NCBI RefSeq assembly: GCF_003952465.1
Contig: NZ_CP034448.1
Coordinates: 4,007,001-4,071,000 of the forward strand
DNA length: 64,000 nucleotides
From: Mesorhizobium sp. M1B.F.Ca.ET.045.04.1.1
Lineage (GTDB): Bacteria; Pseudomonadota; Alphaproteobacteria; Rhizobiales; Rhizobiaceae
Reading direction: 5' to 3'
In this document: positions 49,840-57,766 of the stretch, in pieces
Numbering within the stretch: the first letter of the stretch is position 1
Layout: each line of letters opens with the position of its first letter
Notes under the pieces: model-generated
What the model was told of the DNA's origin: nothing
Databases searched by the model: none
The model's input: the letters and a program-made list of their open reading frames with translations, nothing else
Position numbers and translations under genes: made by a program

Positions 49840-50186
49840 GGACGTACCTGGCCGGGCAGATGCGCGGCATTCCCGAATTCAACTATCCAGCCTTTCATGC
49901 TGCGGCCGCGAAACTCCGCGCTGAGGGGCATGAAGTGTTCTCGCCGGCCGAGCGCGACATTGCTCGAGAAGGTAAGGACATCTCCAAGGGCAACGCTGCC
50001 GGCTGCGAACTCCTCGCCGCCAAGGAGCACGGCTTTTCGACCCGCATCGCGCTCGCCGACGATTGCGACTGGATCTGCCGTCATGCCGAAGCGATCGCGT
50101 TACTGCCTGGCTGGGAGCATTCCCGCGGCGCACGCGCCGAGCTCGCCTTGGCGGAAGCGATCGGACTCGAGGTCATTCATCTTTGA
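49836..50186 (+). CDS. DUF4406, nucleoside 2-deoxyribosyltransferase-like
   Basis: 116 residues: MRTYLAGQMRGIPEFNYPAF and FSPAERDIA are the family's opening, with the central ADDCDWICRHAEAIALLPGW and the end SRGARAELALAEAIGLEVIHL. These domains resemble nucleoside deoxyribosyltransferases and probably act on nucleosides. ATGA coupled to the kinase-like gene. Substrate is inferred. Confidence 0.75.
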   Translation: MRTYLAGQMRGIPEFNYPAFHAAAAKLRAEGHEVFSPAERDIAREGKDISKGNAAGCELLAAKEHGFSTRIALADDCDWICRHAEAIALLPGWEHSRGARAELALAEAIGLEVIHL

Positions 50187-50234
50187 TCGAATCCGCGCCC
50201 GGCGGTTCCGGGTATTTTGAAAAGGAGAAGACCG

Positions 50235-50450
50235 ATGACGGCCCGAGTAAGAGCGAAATTCTGTTGCGGCGCGAAGGAAGGCACCACCGTCTTCATGCAT
50301 GCCGTCTATTCCGAGGACATCCAGTCCGAGAATGGGCGGTTCACGAAGGCGACCCCATGGGCCGACCTGAAGATGAACGTCGACAATCCCGATGCAGCGA
50401 TCCAGTTCGAGGTCGGTAAGGAATACTACGTCGACTTCACGCTTGCCTGA
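50235..50450 (+). CDS. Hypothetical phage protein (71 aa)
   Basis: 71 residues with AAAGGAGAAG upstream. Short beta-rich protein with CCGAKEGTT and FEVGKEYYVDFTLA. Widespread in rhizobial phages near the end of the late operon; function unknown. It is the last gene before the terminator. Confidence 0.55.
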   Translation: MTARVRAKFCCGAKEGTTVFMHAVYSEDIQSENGRFTKATPWADLKMNVDNPDAAIQFEVGKEYYVDFTLA

Positions 50451-50474
50451 TTTCTGATCCTCCCAAGATCAGCG

Positions 50475-50508
50475 GCCCCCGTCGGCTTCGGCCGGCGGGG
50501 CTTTTTTT
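50475..50508 (+). terminator. Rho-independent terminator
   Basis: GCCCCCGTCGGC (50475-50486) pairs with GCCGGCGGGGC (50491-50501) around TTCG with a single bulge, followed by seven Ts. It closes the rightward phage operon. The stop codon of the leftward gene lies in its T-run. Confidence 0.85.
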
Positions 50509-50809
50509 ATTGCCCGCAGTTCTGGATTGAGGCCGAGAAGCGCTTGAGGGAATTCTGGTATTCCTTCAGCGCGAATTGCGCCGCGACCCTGGCGTCCTCG
50601 ACGTCGGCGGCCGGGGCTTTGGCTTTCTCCGGCATCACCGGCATGGCATTTCGAAAGGCCTCGCCGCCCAGCTGGTTGATCACGCCGTTCATATTTCCGG
50701 CGGCGTTGCCGGCGGCATCGCTCAGCGCATTGCACGCCGACTGCGACATCTCCTCGGCGGCGGCTGGTGTGGCGATCAGGATAGCGGTGACAATGATGGC
50801 TTTGATCAT
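50507..50809 (-). CDS. Secreted hypothetical protein
   Basis: 100 residues with a signal peptide: MIKAIIVTAILIATPAAA, cleavage before EEM. Mature part is helical, rich in Ala, Asn and Gly (LSDAAGNAAGNMNGVINQLG) with two cysteines, one near each end. It overlaps the TadG-like gene by 4 nt and so is co-transcribed. Periplasmic accessory role in pilus assembly is a guess. Confidence 0.55.
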   Translation of the reverse strand: MIKAIIVTAILIATPAAAEEMSQSACNALSDAAGNAAGNMNGVINQLGGEAFRNAMPVMPEKAKAPAADVEDARVAAQFALKEYQNSLKRFSASIQNCGQ

Positions 50810-52329
50810 CGGTAGAGCTGGACCTCATCGCGGAGGAAGTTGTCAAGGGTTCCTTGGCCCTCTCGTCCTGTGACGTCGACGAGTTCAACCCTGATGGTCT
50901 GATCAGAGCCGCTCTCGACCGTCTCGGTGATGAAGAAACTGCCGAAGGCTTCGACTGGCAGCGGCGGCGAGGAGGCGCCGCCGCCCATCAATCCGGCCGC
51001 CGCAAGCGCCTGGCAATTCAAGATGGCGCCATAGATTATGCGCCTGTCGGGATCGGAGACCTTATTCGCGGAGCAGGCGGGTGTGCCGGTCTCTCCACCG
51101 TTCGAGGGGTGGCCGACGATACCCTGCGCGATCTCGTAGCGATATGTGCTGTAGCGGGTCGGCTGGTTTGTATTGCTGGCGGGGCTCACGCCGTCTGCTC
51201 CAAGGGGAGGGGATATAGCCACCGGGTTTGTCGTGGTGGCGAAGTTGGTGCTCCAATACCGGTTGAAGTCCCAATTGCCATCGCCGACGCGCCCATTGGC
51301 TATCGAACAGCCGGTCGAAAAGCAGTTGTCGCGCGGGAAAGCATCATACTTAGTGGGATCAGGCGGGCTGGCGAGATCGGCATTACAAGCACTCCCGCTG
51401 CCTTTCGACAGCATCTGATAGCCCTTGCGCACGTTTTCGCCGGGCGCGTAGTCAGGATCGTTCTTGTTGCCGTTCATCGCTCCATTGTAGACGTCGAACC
51501 GGACGTTAAGCGCGTCCCGGACCGTGGCGATGAAGCCCGGTCGAAGGAGTACACCGCGCGAATTATAGCACGCCGCCGATTTTGTCTTCGCGATCATATC
51601 CCTGATCACGTTTGCGCCGGTCGAGCCGTCCGGTGGCTGCAGGAAGCCATAGTTACCAGGCGAGTTCTGAGCCGTTGAGCCGCCTTGCTGGCGAAGCTCG
51701 ATGAGGCGCCGGCGCTTTGCCGGGTCAGCCGCTACAGAATAGATGCTGTCACCCGAACCCTCGTATGGGTTGCAGATATAGACCGGCGTGAAGTCGCAGA
51801 CGCCACGTGAAAAGCCTGCGACCGAGACCGCGCCGACGTTGAACGAATTGTCGGCGTCGTTCCCGCTCAAGAAAGAGACGGGGAACATTGCGAAAAAGCC
51901 GACCGGCGTAACCCTTACCTCGATATATCTCGCCTCAAGCGCGCCAGCCACCTCGTCGGTGATGACATTGGCGGACGTGATAGGAAGATCGTCGGTGGCA
52001 GGGAGAGACCGCAGATAGCGTCGAGTCACGCCGGCCGCCTGAAGCACTTGGTCGACGCCGGTCGATCCGCCGAATTTGTAGTGGTTCGAGACCAGTGTGG
52101 CCAGCGCGCGGTCAGCTCTGGTGATCGAATCTGATCTGCCGTCGAGTTCGGCCGCCGCGGCGAGCGACATCGCATCGGTGCCCTTCTGCAAATCGTTGTG
52201 AAGGTTGTTCGCCCGGCTCATATCGATCGCAAGGATCGACATGCCGATGATGGCCGGTAGCATGATCGCTACCAGGATGAGCGCGATACCGCGCTGGTCA
52301 TTCCAGAAATTTCGCAAGACGCGAAGCAT
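50806..52329 (-). CDS. TadG-like pilus assembly protein
   Basis: 507 residues from the ATG at 52329 (an upstream frame from 52431 would add 34 unlikely residues). The N-terminus RGIALILVAIMLPAIIGM then LAIDMSRANNLHNDLQKGTD is the TadE/G-type membrane anchor with the Asp-rich helix after it. The rest is a large extracytoplasmic region with several Cys. It may cooperate with Flp pilins. The leftward Flp pilin gene lies 5 kb away, which would suit a shared cargo, but the two are not contiguous. Confidence 0.65.
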   Translation of the reverse strand: MLRVLRNFWNDQRGIALILVAIMLPAIIGMSILAIDMSRANNLHNDLQKGTDAMSLAAAAELDGRSDSITRADRALATLVSNHYKFGGSTGVDQVLQAAGVTRRYLRSLPATDDLPITSANVITDEVAGALEARYIEVRVTPVGFFAMFPVSFLSGNDADNSFNVGAVSVAGFSRGVCDFTPVYICNPYEGSGDSIYSVAADPAKRRRLIELRQQGGSTAQNSPGNYGFLQPPDGSTGANVIRDMIAKTKSAACYNSRGVLLRPGFIATVRDALNVRFDVYNGAMNGNKNDPDYAPGENVRKGYQMLSKGSGSACNADLASPPDPTKYDAFPRDNCFSTGCSIANGRVGDGNWDFNRYWSTNFATTTNPVAISPPLGADGVSPASNTNQPTRYSTYRYEIAQGIVGHPSNGGETGTPACSANKVSDPDRRIIYGAILNCQALAAAGLMGGGASSPPLPVEAFGSFFITETVESGSDQTIRVELVDVTGREGQGTLDNFLRDEVQLYR

Positions 52330-52467
52330 CGCAGCAACTCCCCAAGCCGCCGTTATCCCCGTATTTTTAGGATAGACTGATGGAATAGCGCCTGCAAGCG
52401 GTGCGTGCGGCGATGGTGAATGCGTAACCATTCACTGCTAAAATGTCTCAGAGTTGAGGCGTTTTTG

Positions 52468-53358
52468 ATGCGTAGTCGAGTAAATCGCGATCGGTTGAAG
52501 TTCATCAAGCCGATGGAGCCTGCCCAGGTGGAGGAGCCGCCGGTCAGCGATGACTGGATCCACGAGATCAAGTACGATGGCTTCCGCACGCAGCTCATTC
52601 TCGACTGGGCCGGCGCTCGAGCACTCACCAAGACCGGGCACGACTGGTCGAAGCGCTACTGGCCGATCGTCGCCGCGGGGGAAAAGCTTCCGGCGAAGGC
52701 CTTCGTCATCGATGGAGAGATGATCGCGCCGGACGCCGACGGCCGGCCGGACTTCCATGCGATGGCATCGCGCATGAAGTGGCAGGCCGAAGCGCTGGCC
52801 TTCGTCGCCTTCGATATCATGCATCTCGACGGCGAGGACTTGCGCGCGCGGCCGGCGATCGAGCGCAAGGAAATCCTCTGGAATTTGGTCAAGCCCGCCG
52901 ACGGCATCATCCAATATAGCCAGCACGTCGCCGGCGGCGGCGCCGAGTTCTTCGCGGCGGTCGAGCGCATGGGACTCGAGGGGATGGTTTCAAAGCGGTC
53001 CGGCAGTCCGTACAAAAGCGGGTCGACGGAGGCTTGGGTGAAAACGAAATGCTGGGAGACCGGCGATTTCGAGCTCATCGGCATCAAGCGCGTTCCGGGG
53101 AAACCGGCCGTCGGCATTGTCGCCAGAAATGGCTGCTATGCTGGCTCGCCGACGATCACGCTGCCCAAGCAGCTGCGCGATCGCCTCCAGCAACTGGTGA
53201 GACAGGCACGGGCAGAGGAACCACCTGGCGTACCGCGGGCGATTGCCGGACCGTCCATCGAGTGGATCAAGCCGGGCGCCATCAAGGCCGATGTCCGATA
53301 TCTGCGAAATGAGCCAAAGCTCCGGCATGGCACGATCCGCGGCTTCAAGGCAGATTGA
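52468..53358 (+). CDS. ATP-dependent DNA ligase (LigD-type)
   Basis: 296 residues. The active-site lysine is in IHEIKYDGF, followed by family motifs VIDGEMIAPD, FVAFDIMHLDGE, EGMVSKR and WVKTKCWE. The C-terminal OB domain is short. ATG 52468 is chosen, with GTTGAGGCG upstream; 52420 is possible. Ku, the usual NHEJ partner, is absent from the window. Phages carry stand-alone ligases of this class; host origin is also possible. Divergent from the TadG-like gene. Confidence 0.75.
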   Translation: MRSRVNRDRLKFIKPMEPAQVEEPPVSDDWIHEIKYDGFRTQLILDWAGARALTKTGHDWSKRYWPIVAAGEKLPAKAFVIDGEMIAPDADGRPDFHAMASRMKWQAEALAFVAFDIMHLDGEDLRARPAIERKEILWNLVKPADGIIQYSQHVAGGGAEFFAAVERMGLEGMVSKRSGSPYKSGSTEAWVKTKCWETGDFELIGIKRVPGKPAVGIVARNGCYAGSPTITLPKQLRDRLQQLVRQARAEEPPGVPRAIAGPSIEWIKPGAIKADVRYLRNEPKLRHGTIRGFKAD

Positions 53359-53389
53359 GCTCGGCGCTCTCAGTTCCCATATCGGTCAG

Positions 53390-53725
53390 ATGCCATTCCA
53401 ACTCCCAGAAATCACCTATCCGTTGTCGATCGATAGCATCGGCAAGCTGCTCACCTTGGGCCACGAAGTCACAATCCATTGCCACGAATACGGCTGCGGT
53501 CACAGCACCAGGATCAACCTGGTGCAGCTGGCGCGCAAGCTGGGGATGGATCACTCGATCCTCGAGCAGGATCTCAAGCCGCATTTCTTCTGCTCGCGCT
53601 GCCGTGATGCCGGCCGGGCATCGACCAACTTCGGTTTCGTTCATCATTCCATGACGCTCCCACATTCGGAATGGCCGATCGAGCGAGAGGAAGAGCGCCA
53701 GCGGGTGATCCGCGCAAGGCGATAA
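53390..53725 (+). CDS. Cys/His-rich hypothetical protein
   Basis: 111 residues from ATG 53390. CHEYGCGH (about 30-37) and FFCSRCRDAG (about 66-75) suggest a zinc-binding knuckle pair. The middle has helical SILEQDLKPH and the end is basic. Proteins of this kind are common in Mesorhizobium mobile regions. Function unknown; it is the last gene before the dcw promoter region. Confidence 0.6.
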   Translation: MPFQLPEITYPLSIDSIGKLLTLGHEVTIHCHEYGCGHSTRINLVQLARKLGMDHSILEQDLKPHFFCSRCRDAGRASTNFGFVHHSMTLPHSEWPIEREEERQRVIRARR

Positions 53726-54116
53726 TTTCGCTCTCGAAAAGTGCCTGCGGCACAGCGACTTCGAAAAATCAGCGGTAACGGGCCTCAATGATTTCAACGG
53801 TCTAACGATAACGCTTCGTTAGGCTTAATAGACGATAAAGACGGGACGTGGCGTCAGCCTGCTCTTTCTGGTTGTGGCGCGCGCGTTTGTGATGCCTGCT
53901 CCCGTTGACGCCCATAGTACCCCATGATATCCCATTCGCATCATCAAGCCTTCGTTCCGCGTCAGGGTGAAGCGTACGCCAATCGGGCAGTCGCGGCGGC
54001 TGCGCGTTTGCCGGTTTTTGCCTTGGTGAATGAAGCGATTTGTCGCGAGGCGATGCGCGGCGGCGCGGAGAAAAACATGAGAAGGGGTGCGGCGGCGACA
54101 GCGGCTGTAACGCGTA
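53726..54116 (+). promoter_or_regulatory. Intergenic and leader region upstream of mraZ
   Basis: 391 bases without a clear gene. CTAACG (about 53803-53808) and CGTTAG (53818-53823) form a short inverted repeat in CTAACGATAACGCTTCGTTAG. The MraZ operator and promoter lie at 53901-53940. From there a leader of about 175 nt runs to mraZ. No att core or tRNA was found, so the prophage limit cannot be fixed here. Confidence 0.5.
53901..53940 (+). promoter_or_regulatory. MraZ operator and dcw promoter
   Basis: CCCAT at 53911, 53921 and 53931 form three direct repeats exactly 10 bp apart, with a related CCCGT at 53901. On the other strand these are ATGGG boxes with N5 spacers, the known MraZ-binding pattern (TGGGN repeats). 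A promoter overlaps: TTGACG (53905-53910), 17-bp spacer, TATCCC (53928-53933). MraZ bound here would block its own operon. Confidence 0.85.
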
Positions 54117-54575
54117 GTGGACCGATTTCTGTCAAACGCGGTGAACAGGATCGATGCGAAGGGGCGGGTGTCCGTTCCAGCGCATTTCCGCGCGGTCGTG
54201 CAGAAACGTGGCTATGGCGAGCTCTATGCGCTACGTTGCCTGGACCTTCCGGCGATGGACGTCGGCGGGCTCGATCTGCTCGACCGTTACGAGCAGCGGA
54301 TCGCGCTCGAGGATCCCTTCCTGCAGACAGCGGACGACATGTCGTTCTTCTGTCATGGCGACGGGACGTTCCTGAAACTCGACCAGGACGGTCGCATCAC
54401 GATGACCGATTTCATCCGCGAGCATACGGGCATTTCCACGGAGGTGGCCTTTGTCGGACGCGGCAATTTCTTTCAAATTTGGGAACCGGGCCGGCTTGCC
54501 GCCTATGGGGCACAGGCGCGGGCCAGGCTCTTGCAGCTTCGGCAGGGGACGAAGCCTGGGGAGCGGCCGGAATGA
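54117..54575 (+). CDS. mraZ: MraZ transcriptional regulator
   Basis: 152 residues, GTG start. Two AbrB/SpoVT-like half-domains: FLSNAVNRIDAKGRVSVPAH (about 4-23) and FLKLDQDGRITMTDFIREHT (about 84-103). MraZ oligomers bind TGGG repeats and repress the dcw operon from the operator at 53901-53940. It overlaps rsmH by 4 nt. Length matches the family. Confidence 0.95.
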   Translation: MDRFLSNAVNRIDAKGRVSVPAHFRAVVQKRGYGELYALRCLDLPAMDVGGLDLLDRYEQRIALEDPFLQTADDMSFFCHGDGTFLKLDQDGRITMTDFIREHTGISTEVAFVGRGNFFQIWEPGRLAAYGAQARARLLQLRQGTKPGERPE

Positions 54576-55588
54576 TGGCTGGCCACGGCGATGATCCTCA
54601 CGCCGTTGGCGGACTGGTCCGTCACATTCCGGTCCTCCTTGCCGAGGTGCTGGAGGCGCTTGCGCCAAGGGCCGGCGAGACAATCGTCGACGGGACGTTC
54701 GGCGCCGGCGGCTACACCGGCGCCATCCTCGAGCGAGGCGCATCGGTCGTGGCCATCGACCGCGATCCGGATGCGATCGCCGCGGGCCGGGCTCTGGAGC
54801 AGCAGGCCGGCGGCAGGCTGAAGCTCGTACAGGCGCCGTTCTCGACGCTGGACGAACAGGTCGAGAGCGCCGACGGCGTCGTGCTCGACATCGGCGTCTC
54901 TTCCATGCAGCTCGACCAGGCCGAGCGCGGCTTTTCCTTTCGCGCCGACGGGCCGCTCGACATGCGCATGGCGCAGGCGGGCCTGAGCGCCGCCGACGTC
55001 GTCAACACCTTCAAGGCGGGCGACCTTGCCCGCATTTTCGGCTTCCTCGGCGAAGAGCGGCATGCCGGCCGCATCGCCCGCATGATCGAGGCGCGGCGCG
55101 AGAAACGGCCCTTCGAGCGGACGCTCGATCTGGCCGACGCCATCGCCACCCATATTGGCCGCGCGCCGAAGGACAAGATCCATCCGGCCACGCGTGTCTT
55201 CCAGGCGCTGCGGATCTTCGTCAATGACGAGCTCGGCGAACTGGCGAGCGCGCTGTTCGCCGCCGAGCGTGTGCTCAAGCCTGGCGGGCGGCTGGCGGTC
55301 GTGACCTTCCATTCGCTGGAGGATCGCATCGTCAAGCGCTTCATCGCCGATCGCGCAGATGCGGCCAGCGGCTCCCGCCACATGCCGGATGCGCCGGCGC
55401 GGCTGGCGACCTTCCGCAAGTCCGGCGGCGGGGTGACGCCGGGCGAGGCCGAGATCGCGGCCAACCCGCGGGCGCGCTCGGCCAGGCTGCGCGCGGCAAT
55501 CCGCACCGACGTGCCGGCGCGCAGTGGCGACTTTTCGATTTTCGGCCTTCCAAAGCTTCCCGCCGTCGAGCGGCCGGGGGAGAGGTAA
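54572..55588 (+). CDS. rsmH: 16S rRNA C1402 N4-methyltransferase RsmH
   Basis: 338 residues starting MMAGHGDDPH; ATG at 54572 overlaps mraZ by 4 nt. Motifs: VRHIPVLLAEVLEAL, SAM-binding DGTFGAGGYT, AIDRDPDA, RVFQALRIFVNDEL and FHSLEDRIVK. It methylates C1402 of 16S rRNA and is universally linked with mraZ. The same frame is open upstream to 53924, but that extension lies in the promoter and is not used. Confidence 0.95.
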   Translation: MMAGHGDDPHAVGGLVRHIPVLLAEVLEALAPRAGETIVDGTFGAGGYTGAILERGASVVAIDRDPDAIAAGRALEQQAGGRLKLVQAPFSTLDEQVESADGVVLDIGVSSMQLDQAERGFSFRADGPLDMRMAQAGLSAADVVNTFKAGDLARIFGFLGEERHAGRIARMIEARREKRPFERTLDLADAIATHIGRAPKDKIHPATRVFQALRIFVNDELGELASALFAAERVLKPGGRLAVVTFHSLEDRIVKRFIADRADAASGSRHMPDAPARLATFRKSGGGVTPGEAEIAANPRARSARLRAAIRTDVPARSGDFSIFGLPKLPAVERPGER

Positions 55589-55592
55589 TCAC

Positions 55593-55988
55593 GTGTTTCG
55601 TACCAGCGACATAGTCCTGATCGCCGTCATGGTCTCGGCGGCGGCGTTGACCTACAAGACCAAGCGCGAAGCCGAGGACCAGCTGGCGGCGGTGCAGAAG
55701 CTGCAGGCGCAGATCCGCTACGAGGAAGACACGATCGACCTTCTGAAGGCCGACTGGAGCCTGCTCACCCAGCCGGCGCGGCTGCAGAAGCTTGCCGAAA
55801 TCTACAAGTCGCAGCTCGGGCTCGAGCCGCTCAACGCCCGCCAGATCGGCGGTCTCGACGACGTGCCGATGAAACCGGTCAACATCGAGGACCTGTCGTC
55901 GCAGCGGCTTGGCGGGATGGCCGACAATTCCGGCAAAGAGCCTTCGGACGACAAGGATCCGGTGGTCACCGGGAGCACCGTGCAATGA
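55593..55988 (+). CDS. ftsL: Cell division protein FtsL
   Basis: 131 residues from a GTG at 55593, with GGGGGAGAGG upstream. One TM segment near the N-terminus (SDIVLIAVMVSAAALTY, about 4-20) and a coiled coil (REAEDQLAAVQKLQAQIRYE). Periplasmic helix links to FtsB/FtsQ and FtsI/FtsW. Overlaps ftsI by 4 nt. Confidence 0.9.
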   Translation: MFRTSDIVLIAVMVSAAALTYKTKREAEDQLAAVQKLQAQIRYEEDTIDLLKADWSLLTQPARLQKLAEIYKSQLGLEPLNARQIGGLDDVPMKPVNIEDLSSQRLGGMADNSGKEPSDDKDPVVTGSTVQ

Positions 55989-57712
55989 TCGGCAGGCTTC
56001 CAAGGATCGGTGAGCTGCTGAGGCGTCGCAAGAAGGTGGCCCCGGACGGCTCGATCGTCGTCGACGCCGCCCGCAAGGCGACCGGCGGCAAGGCCAAGAC
56101 CCGCATCATCATGACGATGGCGGTGTTCTTCACCATCTATTCGACGATTGCCGGCCGGCTCGTCTATCTTGGCCTGCAGAACCCCGACATGTCGGGCGGT
56201 CCGCAAAGCCGCGTCACCGCCTCGCGGCCAGATATTGTCGATCGCAACGGCGAGGTGCTGGCGACCGACATCAAGACGGCATCGCTGTTTGCCGAGCCGC
56301 GCCGTATCGTCGACGCCGACGAGGCGATCGAGAGATTGTCGACCGTGCTTCCCGAGATCGATTACGAGCAGACCTATCGCAAGCTCAAGAGCGGCGCCGG
56401 CTTTGTCTGGCTGCAGCGTCAGCTGACGCCGAAGCAGCAGGCCGACATCCTGGCACTGGGCATCCCCGGCCTCGGCTTCCGCACCGAAAAGCGCCGCTTT
56501 TATCCGAGCGGCGAGACGTCCTCCTATATTGTCGGGCTGACCAACATCGACAACCAAGGCATCTCCGGCATGGAGAAATACATCGACGACCAGGGGCTGA
56601 CCGACCTGCAGGCGTCGGGGCTGGCGGTGGCCAGGGACCTGAAGCCGGTGAAGCTGTCGATCGACCTTCGCGTCCAGCATGTCGTGCGCGACGAGGTCGC
56701 CGCCGCCCTGGAGCGCTATCGCGCCATTGGCGCTGGCGCCGTTGTGCTCAACGTCAAAACGGGCGAGGTGGTGGCCATGGCCTCGGTGCCGGATTTCGAT
56801 CCGAACAATCCTTACAATGCACAGGAAAAGGACCGGCTGAACCGTATGTCCGCGGGCCTCTATGAGATGGGTTCGACCTTCAAGAGCTTCACCTCGGCCA
56901 TGGCGCTCGATTCCGGCAAAGCGACGATGGCGAGCCGCTTCGACGCTTCGCATCCAATCCGGGTCGGCCATCAGGCCATTCACGATTTCCACGGCAAGAA
57001 CCGTGTGCTGTCGTTGCCGGAGGTGTTCCTCTATTCGTCCAACATCGGGTCGGCCAGGGAGGCCGAGCTGGTCGGCATCGAGGGGCACCGGGAATTCCTG
57101 CATCGCCTTGGAATTTTGGACAAGATGCAGACCGAACTGCCGGAAGTCGCCCGCCCGACTGAACCGAAGGTCTGGAAACAGGTCAATTCGTTTACCATCG
57201 CCTTCGGCCATGGTGTGTCGACGACGCCGCTGCAAGCTGCTGTCGGCTGCGCGGCCCTGATGAATGGCGGCTATCTGATCGAACCGACCTTCCTGCCACG
57301 TACCGTGGAGCAGGCAATGACGGTGGCTAAGAAAGTGGTCAGCGAAAAGACGGTCGAAGGCATGCGCTACCTTTATACGCTCAACGCCGAGAAGGGCTCT
57401 GCCAGAAACGCTAGAGTTCCCGGTTATCGCGTTGGTGGCAAGACCGGAACAGCCGAGAAGGTCATCAATGGCCGATACTCGAAAGACTTGAATTTCAATA
57501 CCTTTGTGGCCGCCTTCCCGATGGACGATCCGCAATATCTCGTGTTCACGATTGCCGACGCCCCGCATCCGGAAAAGCCTGGCATGACAGACGTCGCGGC
57601 CGCTAATGCGGGGGTTATAGCCGGCAATATCATCAGGCGTTCGGCGGCCATGCTTGGCGTGAAGCCAGATTTCAGCCATGAAAATGGTGCAACGCTGGTT
57701 TCCTATCAGTGA
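55985..57712 (+). CDS. ftsI: Penicillin-binding protein FtsI (PBP3)
   Basis: 575 residues. Cytoplasmic tail rich in Arg/Lys, TM about 40-57, pedestal domain with SRVTASRPDIVDRNGEVLAT, and transpeptidase domain with active-site Ser297 in SxxK (STFK, Lys300), SSN 351-353 and KTGT 486-489. It crosslinks septal peptidoglycan under FtsW. Overlaps ftsL by 4 nt. Confidence 0.95.
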   Translation: MIGRLPRIGELLRRRKKVAPDGSIVVDAARKATGGKAKTRIIMTMAVFFTIYSTIAGRLVYLGLQNPDMSGGPQSRVTASRPDIVDRNGEVLATDIKTASLFAEPRRIVDADEAIERLSTVLPEIDYEQTYRKLKSGAGFVWLQRQLTPKQQADILALGIPGLGFRTEKRRFYPSGETSSYIVGLTNIDNQGISGMEKYIDDQGLTDLQASGLAVARDLKPVKLSIDLRVQHVVRDEVAAALERYRAIGAGAVVLNVKTGEVVAMASVPDFDPNNPYNAQEKDRLNRMSAGLYEMGSTFKSFTSAMALDSGKATMASRFDASHPIRVGHQAIHDFHGKNRVLSLPEVFLYSSNIGSAREAELVGIEGHREFLHRLGILDKMQTELPEVARPTEPKVWKQVNSFTIAFGHGVSTTPLQAAVGCAALMNGGYLIEPTFLPRTVEQAMTVAKKVVSEKTVEGMRYLYTLNAEKGSARNARVPGYRVGGKTGTAEKVINGRYSKDLNFNTFVAAFPMDDPQYLVFTIADAPHPEKPGMTDVAAANAGVIAGNIIRRSAAMLGVKPDFSHENGATLVSYQ

Positions 57713-57766
57713 TTCTTGGGGCGCGCCGGCAACTGCGCGCTATTTTGTTGCGGTGAACGGGACTCA

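Larger units (their letters stand above)
1..50509 (+). mobile_element. Siphovirus-type prophage, left end outside window
   Basis: Rightward early genes, tRNAs, small and large terminase, portal, protease, capsid, connectors, tail tube, frameshifted chaperone, tape measure, tail tip, fibres and a lysis set occur in the order usual for HK97-like siphoviruses. The DUF2460-DUF2163-tail tip series is also shared with Rhodobacter-type gene transfer agents. The right limit is a guess: the last clear phage gene ends at 50450 and is followed by a terminator. The DNA between 50507 and 53725 could be phage cargo or host. No integrase and no duplicated att core were recognised. All late genes are open except for one possible frameshift at 30188. 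Confidence 0.9.

Noticed and set aside
53924..54571. Upstream extension of the rsmH frame to a 554-residue protein
   Set aside because: It would cover the promoter, operator and mraZ in another frame; the conserved RsmH sequence begins only after 54572.
55802..57679. Long open minus-strand frame (625 codons) across ftsI
   Set aside because: Antisense to ftsI, whose transpeptidase motifs are intact; no family pattern and a biased composition.
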